The notes under the pieces are model-generated. The model did no database searches, was not told the DNA's origin, and saw only the letters and a program-made list of their open reading frames with translations. The translations under genes and the position numbers were made by a program. A DNA stretch of 47,383 nt, taken from the NCBI RefSeq assembly GCF_000775615.1, contig NZ_AVPG01000025.1, positions 1 through 47,383 of the forward strand, in the 5' to 3' direction. Shown here piece after piece: positions 31,554 to 40,138 of this stretch; the stretch's first letter is position 1; each line of letters starts with the position of its first letter. The DNA comes from Pontibacillus litoralis JSM 072002 (GTDB lineage Bacteria > Bacillota > Bacilli > Bacillales > BH030062).

Positions 31554-33614
31554 ATGGCTATTTATCATTTTAGTGGTCAAATTATGAGTAGAATATCAAA
31601 GGATACAGGTAAACCTAAAAGCCCTTTAGCATGCGCTGCATACCGATCTGGTGATAAATTAGTTGATGAAATAGACAACCAATCTTTTTATTATAAGCGT
31701 GATATAAAACCAGTAACCCATATCTTGACTCCTTCCAACGCACCTGAATGGACTTCTGATCGTCAAAGATTATGGAATGAAGTAAATAAAATTGAAAAAA
31801 ATTATAATGCCCAATTTGCAAGAGAGTTTAATGTTGCCTTGCCGATAGAACTAACAAATGAACAACAAGAGAAATTAACTCTTGAATTTTGCAAAGAAGC
31901 TTTTGTTGACCGTGGGATGGTTGCTGATATTGCAATACATAGAGATGATGAAAATAATCCACACTTCCATGTAATGCTTACTGTAAGACCTTTTAATCCT
32001 GATGGTTCATGGGGAGTAAAAGCTAGAAGAGAATATAAATTTGATGAATACGGAGAACATGTATTAGATAAGAGAGGTAAAAAATCTTTCTACAAGGTAG
32101 ATACTACTGATTGGAATAAGAAAGAAACTTTTAATGAGTGGAGAAAGATGTGGGCTGAAAAAGTTAATGTATGCTTAAAGGAAAATGGTATTAATGAATC
32201 CGTATCTCACCTTTCTAATGAAGATCGTGGAATTGAATATCTTCCAACAATACATGAAGGGTATGTAGCTCGGAAGATGGAGAAGAAAGGAATCGAGTCT
32301 GAAAGAGTATCATTAAACAAAAAAATTAAGGCATATAATAAAAATATTTCGGATTTAAGTAAATTCAAAGAGAGAAAGAAACGAATTGAGAAGGAACAAA
32401 AATTTGTTAGAAGGTTTTCTCCGAAAGAGAAGCAACAATTATCTTATATAGCAAAAGAAATGAAATTCTTTATTAACTATAAAACTGTAACTGAAAGAAA
32501 AGAACAATTGAAGAGTTGGAAGAGGTCAATTCAATTCACTACTAATAATGATTATAAGGTAAAGCAATTATCTAGGATTGATAAAGAAGAAGAATTATTA
32601 AAGGCTGCTGATGAAATTTTATCTAATGAGAGTGAAAGATTCATAAATAAGTATTATCCAAATTGGGATATTGAAAGTTTGACTTTTGATGAAAAATTAT
32701 TAATAGTTGAAGAAACTATAAGCGCTAAACGTGTTCTTACTGAAGAAGAACTTGATCAAATGGAAGAAAAGTCAATTCAATTAAAATTTGAATATGAAAT
32801 AGAACAAATTTATGCTAACCCATATGCTTTTGCAATGACATTAGATCATAGAATATCTTCAATTATGATTGAAAAGGAAAGGATTGAAAAAATTCTAAAA
32901 GTGTCGGCTGATTCTTCACAAGTTAAGCTTAAAAAAGCAGCAATGGAACACCCTATGGAGTTTAAGAAACTGAGAAAACTAATTAAGGATATGGATCATA
33001 TCTTTGAGGCTAAAGATTTAATAAATGAGCTATATGATTTACAGATAAATAATTTATATCCTAATATAAACATTAACAAATTATCGATTCAGGAGAAAGA
33101 TTTTCTATTGAGTGGGGCTGAATATTATGAACAGCCAATTACAAAAGAAACGATTAAACATTTGAAACGATATACGGTTGATGAACAAATAGGTATTCTG
33201 GATATACTTTCTCAAAAACATTTAGATGTAAATCAAAACAATATTTTGCTGAAGAAATATAACCTTAATATTGATAATCCTCATCACTTGATTTTTTTCA
33301 AGGATGAATGTTTAAGAAGTGTTAGTGAGTATCCGATTCCTGAAAACTATATCAAGCTAATAAAAGAAATTGATCCAGTAACAGAAGCCATTAATAAAGC
33401 TGATTATGAAAGTATTATAAATATAGATGAGAATATAAATAAAGAGTTGAATGAGTGTAAAAATTCATCTTTAAATTTATTAGGTGTTACGCATGGAATG
33501 TTATATGGATTATTGCAGGATAGAAGTTATTCTTCTAAAAAGCAATTTGAAGAAGATTTAAAAACTAAATCTAAGAAAAAGAAAAAGTACCGAAGTAACG
33601 GACCTTCACTATGA
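31554..33614 (+). CDS. mobA: MobQ-family relaxase (MobA/MobL)
   Basis: A 686-residue relaxase that nicks oriT and leads the strand into the recipient. The N-terminal 220 residues form the relaxase domain: the candidate catalytic tyrosine is Tyr30 in CAAYRSGD, and the metal-binding histidines are in HRDDENNPHFHVM (His129, His137, His139). The rest is a long helical, Lys/Glu-rich region of unknown role, with no primase or helicase motif. GGAGGT seven bases before the ATG at 31554 sets the start; the frame also opens at 31518. The oriT lies just upstream. Confidence 0.93.
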   Translation: MAIYHFSGQIMSRISKDTGKPKSPLACAAYRSGDKLVDEIDNQSFYYKRDIKPVTHILTPSNAPEWTSDRQRLWNEVNKIEKNYNAQFAREFNVALPIELTNEQQEKLTLEFCKEAFVDRGMVADIAIHRDDENNPHFHVMLTVRPFNPDGSWGVKARREYKFDEYGEHVLDKRGKKSFYKVDTTDWNKKETFNEWRKMWAEKVNVCLKENGINESVSHLSNEDRGIEYLPTIHEGYVARKMEKKGIESERVSLNKKIKAYNKNISDLSKFKERKKRIEKEQKFVRRFSPKEKQQLSYIAKEMKFFINYKTVTERKEQLKSWKRSIQFTTNNDYKVKQLSRIDKEEELLKAADEILSNESERFINKYYPNWDIESLTFDEKLLIVEETISAKRVLTEEELDQMEEKSIQLKFEYEIEQIYANPYAFAMTLDHRISSIMIEKERIEKILKVSADSSQVKLKKAAMEHPMEFKKLRKLIKDMDHIFEAKDLINELYDLQINNLYPNININKLSIQEKDFLLSGAEYYEQPITKETIKHLKRYTVDEQIGILDILSQKHLDVNQNNILLKKYNLNIDNPHHLIFFKDECLRSVSEYPIPENYIKLIKEIDPVTEAINKADYESIINIDENINKELNECKNSSLNLLGVTHGMLYGLLQDRSYSSKKQFEEDLKTKSKKKKKYRSNGPSL

Positions 33615-33851
33615 ATGTAGAATGGGGTGTTTTATCTGAAATAGGCGAGCCCCCCCATCTTCAAGGAATGTGAAGGGCGAAGCCAATGAGTAAGTGGTGG
33701 CTTCTTGGCTAAAATAGTTAAAGGAGGGACTTCGAAACGTCTGAGAGAAGAGTTTTCACATCTCATGTAGCCAAGAGTATATTAGAGTCATCAATACGCT
33801 TGTATCTGAAATGGTTGAATAATTATTTGAGGGTAGGTGTTACGCATGGAA
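33481..33851. repeat. 18-bp perfect direct repeat, relaxase 3' end and fic start
   Basis: TAGGTGTTACGCATGGAA occurs at 33481-33498, inside the relaxase reading frame, and at 33834-33851, covering the SD and ATG of the second fic gene. The copies are 353 bp apart. The bracketed segment holds the relaxase C-terminus and the orphan IS605-like right end. Confidence 0.8.
33649..33701 (+). mobile_element. Orphan IS200/IS605-type right-end hairpin
   Basis: GCCCCCCCATCTTCAAG ... TAAGTGGTGGC resembles the right end of the complete element at the end of this window (GCCCCCACTTCAAG ... TAAGTGGCGGG). A 7-bp stem GAAGCCA/TGGCTTC spans much of it. There is no tnpA or tnpB here. It is probably a remnant. 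The rest of 33615-33830 holds nothing else recognised. Confidence 0.5.
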
Positions 33852-34619
33852 AAACATATTGATTTAAATAAATTAACAGAGCTAAAGAAAAAAGTTGATA
33901 AAAAAAGACCGTTATCCAAAAGATTAGTCAAGAGCTTACAAGAAGATTATTTAATTAAAAACACGTATCACTCCAATGCTATTGAGGGTAGTACACTAAC
34001 TGTACATGAAACAAAAGCTATTCTAGAAGATGGCGTAACTATTTCCGGAAAGTCTATGCGTGAACATTTAGAAGCTATAAATCATAAGGAAGCTATTCTA
34101 TTAAGCGAAGATATTGTGAAGAAAAAAGAGCCTTTTACAGAGCGAACAATCAAAGAACTTCATGCAATCATTTTGCATGGAATAGACAATAAAAATGCGG
34201 GGGTATACCGAAAAGATGATGTTATCATTAGTGGCGCAAGTCACACACCTCCCAACTTTATAAACGTTCCAGAAAAAATGAGTCACCTAGTGGAATGGTA
34301 TCACAACGAAGAGAATATGCATCCAGTAAAAAAAGCAGCAATATTGCACAGCCTGTTTGTGAATATACATCCATTTATTGATGGGAATGGTCGGACAGCT
34401 CGATTGTTAATGAATCTAGAATTGTTTAAGTCTGGCTACTTGCCAGTCATTATCGAGAAAGAGCATAAATCAGAATATTATCGCACGTTAGATGAAGCTG
34501 GAGTAACAGGAGATTATTCTTCATTTACTAATTTTATAGCTAATTATGAAAAACAAGAATTAATCAAATATAATCGATTGTTACAACGGGAGCAGAAATT
34601 AGAAGAGCCAGAACTCTAG
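33846..34619 (+). CDS. Class II Fic protein with intramolecular inhibition
   Basis: A 257-residue Fic-family protein. The N-terminal inhibitory motif is SNAIEG (Ser43-Gly48), matching (S/T)xxxE(G/N), and the active site is HPFIDGNGRTAR (175-186). It can thus be held inactive without a separate antitoxin. The N-terminal domain of about 70 residues is helical, and a further helical C-terminus follows. The start at an ATG (33846) is preceded by AGGTG; an in-frame GTG is at 33837. It is a second Fic, unlike the class I pair upstream. Confidence 0.88.
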   Translation: MEKHIDLNKLTELKKKVDKKRPLSKRLVKSLQEDYLIKNTYHSNAIEGSTLTVHETKAILEDGVTISGKSMREHLEAINHKEAILLSEDIVKKKEPFTERTIKELHAIILHGIDNKNAGVYRKDDVIISGASHTPPNFINVPEKMSHLVEWYHNEENMHPVKKAAILHSLFVNIHPFIDGNGRTARLLMNLELFKSGYLPVIIEKEHKSEYYRTLDEAGVTGDYSSFTNFIANYEKQELIKYNRLLQREQKLEEPEL

Positions 34620-34709
34620 ATATAATAATAAATCACTTCATGGCCACGCTGTCAAGGCCGTTTAAATTTCTACAAAATCGTCAGGCTAAAATTATACAAA
34701 GCTGCCACC

Positions 34710-34900
34710 TTATTCGGCAGCTTTGTTTTTCATTCGAAAGCTTGGCCCATCCACGGAAAAGACCCTGGAATGGTGAAGTAACCGATCCAATATTGCTGTT
34801 GCAATAATACCGTCTCCTAAAACTTCTCCCCACTGGCTAAATGTCTTGTTCGACGTTAAAATGATCGAGCTATTTTCATACCTTCGACTGGCAACAGAAA
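34710..34900 (-). pseudogene. istB: 3' fragment of an IS21-family istB
   Basis: The minus-strand frame gives RRYENSSIILTSNKTFSQWG, followed by LGDGIIATAILDRLLHHSRV, the well-known C-terminal part of IstB helper ATPases. The Walker A half is missing. The fragment is cut near 34890-34915 by the Tn3-type sequence. About 70 bases beyond its stop is a sequence that may be the IS21 end. Confidence 0.8.
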
Positions 34901-34909
34901 AACAAATTA

Positions 34910-36424
34910 TTGGCCGATGCTGGTCTAACAACCTTCCATCAGCCTATTCACAAACATTTAGCTGAAATAGAACAAAAACTTGAAGTGCGTCTAATGTCAG
35001 TAAACCAACGTATTGTATCCGGTGAAAACGAACATGTACATAAAAAACGAGGACCTCATGGCCGATGGACACTTTCCAATACTCGGGAGGCAGAGTCTGT
35101 CAATCATGCCTTTTTTGACGCATTAAAACCAATTGATATCGGCAGTGTTTTGCATTATGTGAATCAACACTGTTCCTTTATGGAATCATTCGATCACATT
35201 CTAGGCCGATATGCTAAGCAATCAAGACAAGATCATATTCTGGATGCCTGTTTGATTGCCTGGGGAACCAATATGGGATTAGGTCGCATGGGGGAATTTT
35301 CTGATATCACTTACTCTTTGCTTTCGGCTACGTCCGATAATTTTATCCGATTAGAGACATTCAAGGAAGCCAATGATCGAATTAGTAATGCGGTAACGGA
35401 GATGCCGATTTTCCATCATTACGATATGGATAATACCATCCATTCAAGTAGTGATGGGCAAAAATTTGAAACGCGGATCAATACCATGAATTCGCGCCAT
35501 TCCCCCAAATATTTTGGCCTAAATAAAGGAATTGTTTCTTACACGATGGTCGCTAACCATATTCCCGTCAATGCCCGGATTATTGGGGCGAATGAACATA
35601 AAAGTCATTACGTGTTTGATATTCTATATAACAACACAACCGATATTCAGCCCGAAGTGCACTCCACTGACACTCACGGAACCAATGAAGTGAATTTCTC
35701 CATCCTTCACTTTTTTGGGTATCAGTTTGCTCCTCGTTACAAGGATATCTATGGCACTGTTAGCAGATCGTTATATGGATTCCAACATCCAAGCCAATAC
35801 GGAAATGTGTTAATCAAACCTGTTCGAAAAATCAACACAGATCTGATTGCTGAAGAATGGGATAATATTCAGCGTATTATCTTGTCTCTGGCCATGAAAA
35901 CTACAACACAAAGTATTATCATTGGAAAGTTAAGTGCTTATGCCCGTAAAAATAAAACAAAACGTGCTCTATGGGAGTATGATAACATCATCAAGAGTCT
36001 GTATTTGCTTGACTATATTGATTCGCCGCCTCTGCGTCAGAATGTGCAGCGAACCCTGAATCGTGGTGAAAGTTACCATAAGTTACGCCGTGCAGTATCG
36101 TATGCTAATTTTGGCAAGCTTCGCTTCAAAAATGAACAAGAGCAACAAATCTGGGGAGAATGCAGCCGTTTACTTGCTAATTGCATCATTTATTATAATG
36201 CCAGTATTTTATCAAATATGTTAAGTTACATGGAAAACTATGGACAGGATTCAGATGTCCTGAAGCAAGTCTCCCCTGTAGCTTGGCAACACATTAATCT
36301 GTATGGGCATTACGAATTTAATAAATCCCAAGATCCGATTAACATGGATGCTATGATTCGGGAATTGGCCCAACTAAAGATTACTCTGAATGGGGTATCC
36401 GAAAAATTCCTTTTTAAGGGATAG
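34910..36424 (+). pseudogene. tnpA: 5'-truncated Tn3-family transposase
   Basis: About 504 C-terminal residues of a TnpA that is normally near 1,000. The DDE signature is complete in this half: SSSDGQKFE (first Asp), STDTHGTNEV (second Asp), and NRGESYHKLRR (Glu). It also has QHINLYGHYEF, typical of the C-terminus. The N-terminal half is missing; the in-frame upstream codons run to a stop at 34862, inside the istB-like sequence. It begins at the istB junction and is certainly inactive. No second transposon end was identified. Confidence 0.88.
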
Positions 36425-36469
36425 TACAGTGAAGCCGATTCATGATTGTTTCCTAATTCTGGATGTAGG

Positions 36470-36503
36470 GCATAAAAGAGTATATACTATACCCTTTTAT
36501 GTG
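36470..36503. other. Hairpin downstream of the transposase remnant
   Basis: GCATAAAAG pairs with CTTTTATG-GC, with an inner GTATA/TATAC stem, in the 120-base gap before the nucleotidyltransferase gene's 3' end. It could separate the convergent transcription units. The T run is poor on both sides. Confidence 0.45.
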
Positions 36504-36548
36504 CGGTATGTTTACTACCAATCTACTACCCATTTAAATAAATCTAAA

Positions 36549-37511
36549 TTAACTTGGGACAGAATGGTTTTTATAGTTTTCAAAGTTATGCATGAATGTT
36601 TGTACAATCTTATTCAATTCTGAGTCATCAATTGTACCGTTTGCCAGGTGGAACATGGTATTGACAGCAGTTTCATTATAAAATCCTGTTAAATCTAACC
36701 TGTTTTTTATCTCTTCATGGTTTAACTTTGTTTGCCTAATTTTGTTGATGATGACAATTAGCGACTGTAAATTCAAGGAGTGTCCTTCAATCTGTTCATA
36801 AAAAGACTTATTTAACAAATACCAAATCTCATCAATCTCATCCATGGTAGGAAAAAACCCATTTTTTAATATCCATGCCGGTTTTAAATCAAATGTTAAT
36901 TCATTGTGAATATCCAAGCAAACATCTGTAAAGTAGTGTGTACCTTCTTTGAAAACTCTTTGTAACGTCAATGTATCAGGGTTTACTTTTGTGTGTAAAT
37001 TTTCCAAGTTAATATTTTTGGTTAACGGAAATAGCTCGTAATCCTCCTTCTCCAGACTACTTATTTCATCTTTGTTTGCTGTTACCCAATTACCATGGAG
37101 ATCATAGGCCCCGTAGGTGAATCCGTATTCCATCATAAGATCCCTTACTTGATACGGATTTTCAACCAAAATATCTATGTCAAACTGCTTTCTACTTTTT
37201 AGATTAGAAGGGTTGTTAAATAGTTCAGCAATCCCCTTTATCCAAGTTCTTTTCACTTGATGTCTTTCTAGTAGAAAATCAATGTTTATGGCTTCCTTTA
37301 ATAAGTTAACATTTCTTATATAGTTAAAGGAACTTAATTCCCTTAAAATATCCAGAAGAGTCTGATCTACTTCAAGTGTATCGGAATCTAAGAAATCAAA
37401 TATTAACCCGTTTATCTTAGCTTTATTCAAAAAGAACAAATCATCCATATCTAATTTTAATTTTTGATTATTGTAACCCAACAACTTAAGAATTAATTCC
37501 TCTCTAATCAT
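36549..37511 (-). CDS. Nucleotidyltransferase-family protein (NTP_transf_5 type)
   Basis: A 320-residue protein matching the uncharacterised nucleotidyltransferase family: WIKGIAELF (about 90-98), then KSRKQFDIDILVE (about 105-117), in which Asp111 and Asp113 form the DxD metal site. Such proteins occur in peptide natural-product clusters and could transfer a nucleotide to a peptide or small molecule. It is the last gene of the biosynthetic operon, after the small peptide gene and a 13-bp hairpin. Weak SD. Activity is unproven. Confidence 0.75.
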   Translation of the reverse strand: MIREELILKLLGYNNQKLKLDMDDLFFLNKAKINGLIFDFLDSDTLEVDQTLLDILRELSSFNYIRNVNLLKEAINIDFLLERHQVKRTWIKGIAELFNNPSNLKSRKQFDIDILVENPYQVRDLMMEYGFTYGAYDLHGNWVTANKDEISSLEKEDYELFPLTKNINLENLHTKVNPDTLTLQRVFKEGTHYFTDVCLDIHNELTFDLKPAWILKNGFFPTMDEIDEIWYLLNKSFYEQIEGHSLNLQSLIVIINKIRQTKLNHEEIKNRLDLTGFYNETAVNTMFHLANGTIDDSELNKIVQTFMHNFENYKNHSVPS

Positions 37512-37535
37512 TACGTAACACCCTTCCTACGCACA

Positions 37536-37564
37536 TAGAAGGATCTCAAACTGAGACCCTTCTA
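37536..37564 (-). other. 13-bp stem between peptide and nucleotidyltransferase genes
   Basis: TAGAAGG-A-TCTCA and its complement (37536-37548 and 37552-37564) form a 13-bp stem with one G-U pair and a 3-base loop on the minus strand. It is not followed by T on that strand. It may be a stabilising or RNase-processing element that allows more peptide than enzyme. Confidence 0.6.
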
Positions 37565-37579
37565 GCTCTTTAGAATTTT

Positions 37580-37639
37580 TTACTTTTGCTTTTTGCCCTT
37601 TTTCCATTTTACTGGTGCAGATTTAACAACTATTGGCAT
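37580..37639 (-). CDS. 19-residue lysine-rich peptide, candidate precursor
   Basis: On the minus strand AGGGAGGTGAT (37643-37653) lies just upstream of an ATG that opens MPIVVKSAPVKWKKGKKQK, 19 residues, then TAA. The ribosome binding site is close to the ideal anti-SD match, unusual for a chance frame. The peptide is strongly cationic (seven Lys), with a single Trp at 12 and Pro at 2 and 9. It sits between the MFS exporter and nucleotidyltransferase genes, followed by a strong stem. A precursor of a modified peptide or a small cationic bacteriocin is the leading idea. I know of no matching family. Confidence 0.75.
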   Translation of the reverse strand: MPIVVKSAPVKWKKGKKQK

Positions 37640-37666
37640 TTTATCACCTCCCTTAAAAGATCTTTA

Positions 37667-38980
37667 TTAATTTGCTTTTATATAATCCGTAATTGGCGTA
37701 TCTTCTACAGATAAGAGTGTTTTATTTCCCAAATAAATTAAACCTACAACAGCGCTTAAAACGCCCATACAAACAATTGCGTGAGAGATGTTGAACACTC
37801 CTCCAATCCAACCCGCAAGAAAACCACTTAATGGCCAAGTAACTTGTGCTAACATTCTTCTAACCGCAAAAACTCTTCCTTGTAAGTGATCCGGTGTAAC
37901 AGTTTGCCAAATTGTGTGAGAATGGGTTGCTAAAATTGTATCAGCAAAAAATATAAGGAACCCAATCGCAGCAGTCAGATACAAAAATGGGGAAAGACCG
38001 TAAAAAATTTGTAACACCCCAACTACAATCATTGGAAAAACCACACCGTATATCTTTTTGCTTCTCATTCCCCCCCACAAGGTAACAACAATACCTCCTA
38101 CAACTCCCCCCAATGCGTTAATTGAATTCAACGTTGCCAATACTGAATCATATGATAGCTCCCCTTTTGACCAAACATCTGTTAAATGATATTTGACTAG
38201 TAAAGGTTGCAAGGTTATTAAGGTCGGGATAATTAAGTTGGATAATGCAATTATACTCAACAACAAGTAAAGTGGCTTATTTATAAATTTTATCCCTTCA
38301 CGGAAATTCTTTATAAGACTTGTTTTTGCCGTATTTGGCTTAAGGTATGGAAAAGAAATAAAGTGTAATGCAAATGCCCCAATTAAAAACGAAATTGCGT
38401 CTACAAGTATGGCAAAAGGGATTCCATCTGAAAATAAGTCAAGATATTTAGTCGCCCCAAGAAGACCAGGAACGGCTATTAAAAAACTAGCTAATATTGG
38501 CCCCAAAACTTCGGAGGAATTGAAGCTAGCCTGTGTCATACCATTAGCTCTAGACAAATGTTTTTCAGGAACAATTAAAGAAAAAGAAGAACTAAAAGCC
38601 GACATGTGAAAAGCACGACAAGCTGCAATACTGGAATTATATATCACTAACAATAAAATGTTTACTTGCCCTGAGGTTAATAATATCAATAATCCAATTG
38701 TTAATAAGCTGCTCACATAATTTGACATCATCATTATGGATCTACGATTATATTTATCTACAACGACACCTGCATAAGGTTGAAGAAGTATGTAAACTAA
38801 AGCAAAAGAAATATTTATAGCAGCTAACGAGAAAGCTAAATCGTGTTTCTCACTTGGGTCATTAAAATGTTGTGTCAACCATATTATTAATGAAAAAAGA
38901 GTTACCGCACTACCTATTTCAGATATAGACTGTGTTCCCCATAGGAATATAAACTTTTTAAAACTTTTTTCGCCTTTCAT
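37667..38980 (-). CDS. MFS exporter
   Basis: A 437-residue major facilitator with about 12 transmembrane helices in two halves joined by a loop near 205-225. The VVVDKYNRRSIMM loop between helices 2 and 3 is the conserved MFS signature, and LQGRVFAVRRM lies in the second half. It resembles the MFS_3/enterobactin-exporter type. Its position in the operon suggests export of, or immunity to, the operon's product. AAAGGTGAT precedes the ATG; only 4 bases separate it from the Nudix stop. Confidence 0.9.
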   Translation of the reverse strand: MKGEKSFKKFIFLWGTQSISEIGSAVTLFSLIIWLTQHFNDPSEKHDLAFSLAAINISFALVYILLQPYAGVVVDKYNRRSIMMMSNYVSSLLTIGLLILLTSGQVNILLLVIYNSSIAACRAFHMSAFSSSFSLIVPEKHLSRANGMTQASFNSSEVLGPILASFLIAVPGLLGATKYLDLFSDGIPFAILVDAISFLIGAFALHFISFPYLKPNTAKTSLIKNFREGIKFINKPLYLLLSIIALSNLIIPTLITLQPLLVKYHLTDVWSKGELSYDSVLATLNSINALGGVVGGIVVTLWGGMRSKKIYGVVFPMIVVGVLQIFYGLSPFLYLTAAIGFLIFFADTILATHSHTIWQTVTPDHLQGRVFAVRRMLAQVTWPLSGFLAGWIGGVFNISHAIVCMGVLSAVVGLIYLGNKTLLSVEDTPITDYIKAN

Positions 38981-38984
38981 ATTA

Positions 38985-39443
38985 TCACCTTTGCATATAC
39001 CGCTTTGCTATTATTTCATCAACCTTTTGAATTTGCCATTTAACTATGGCTGGAGAACACCTTTCAATGGCTTCTTCCAAAGGCACCCAAAGATAATCAT
39101 CGTGCTCCTTTGATAATATAATTTTTTCATTAATTCCTATGGCTAGATAATAAACATACCAACTTTTGTCTCCAATGTGTGTTAGTTTTGCGTTTAAATT
39201 TAAACCGGTCTCTTCATATAACTCTCTCTTCATACAAGCCTCTATGCTCTCTCCAGGAATTCTTGCACCCCCAGGCGGCCCCCATTCCCAACTTTCATTT
39301 CTTTTTTTCCAAGATCTTCTTAAGATTAAATAAAGAATGCGTTCTTCAACTATCTTAAATACAATTACCGCCATGCCATAGGGAGGGACTGTACTTACCT
39401 CAAGTCCATCCCATGTTTTTGTTATATTAGGGCCTATGTTCAT
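38985..39443 (-). CDS. Nudix hydrolase
   Basis: A 152-residue Nudix protein. The box GARIPGESIEACMKRELYEE (about 59-78) followed by TGL fits GX5EX7REUXEEXGU completely, so pyrophosphohydrolase activity is expected. Upstream residues WEWGPPGG are typical. In this operon it may hydrolyse a modified nucleotide intermediate. Its ATG overlaps the upstream kinase stop by 4 bases. Confidence 0.92.
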   Translation of the reverse strand: MNIGPNITKTWDGLEVSTVPPYGMAVIVFKIVEERILYLILRRSWKKRNESWEWGPPGGARIPGESIEACMKRELYEETGLNLNAKLTHIGDKSWYVYYLAIGINEKIILSKEHDDYLWVPLEEAIERCSPAIVKWQIQKVDEIIAKRYMQR

Positions 39444-40123
39444 GTTACACTCCCTTGTAGATTCTCCATGGATAAGATCTTACAAGCCTTATTTGTTATT
39501 TCTTCTTCTGTATTATGATCGATAAAAAATTTTTTCCACTTTTGCTCGTTACAGAAGTCATTCAAAACACCCCTCACCATGCTTTGATATGTGATAAAGT
39601 TGGTAGTTGTCTTACCATTTAAACCATCCATATTCCCTGATTCAGTTATTGAGATGTTATCTCTTCTTTTTACCGCGACATAAGGATCTACATCTAGGAA
39701 TATTGTAATATCTGGTTTCAACAATGATTGAAAAGATTTTTTGGTTAACTCTTGATCAAAATTATTTTTCAGCGTATACCTAGCAAAGAGTTTATAATAC
39801 CAGTTGTCCATGATAATGGTATAGCTAGAGTTTAACAATGGCTTAATCTTACATTGTTCTAAAACTGAGAACCATGATAAATTCAGATGTAGCCAATGTA
39901 AATCCCCAAGTTCCCCCAAAGGGTCATCTGGTGCGTAGTCCCATAATATTTTTTTTATTGTAGACATATGATTGTCTACATATCCTGTATTAAATGAAAC
40001 CTCTTTTTTATTCAAAAATATAACTTTATCATTTGTCTTTTTTAGTTGTTCAGCTACATTCTTGGCTATAGTCGTTTTACCCGAGCCATCTAACCCTTCA
40101 AAGCAAATAAATTTTCCCGTCAT
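39440..40123 (-). CDS. Thymidylate-kinase-like P-loop enzyme
   Basis: A 227-residue P-loop kinase: FEGLDGSGKTTIAKN (8-22) is the family P-loop. The expected Asp-Arg-[Phe/Trp/Tyr] motif is replaced by MDNWYYK, so the Arg is absent. A lid-like region is near VKRRDN (about 150). It is probably not a standard TMP kinase and may phosphorylate a different nucleoside monophosphate. GGAGG precedes the ATG. It lies between the radical SAM and Nudix genes. Confidence 0.8.
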   Translation of the reverse strand: MTGKFICFEGLDGSGKTTIAKNVAEQLKKTNDKVIFLNKKEVSFNTGYVDNHMSTIKKILWDYAPDDPLGELGDLHWLHLNLSWFSVLEQCKIKPLLNSSYTIIMDNWYYKLFARYTLKNNFDQELTKKSFQSLLKPDITIFLDVDPYVAVKRRDNISITESGNMDGLNGKTTTNFITYQSMVRGVLNDFCNEQKWKKFFIDHNTEEEITNKACKILSMENLQGSVT

Positions 40124-40138
40124 ATATACTCCTCCAGT

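Noticed and set aside
36390-36424. GGGGTATCC ... TAAGGG at the end of the transposase as a Tn3 terminal repeat
   Set aside because: Orientation is opposite to that expected for the right end and no partner repeat was found.
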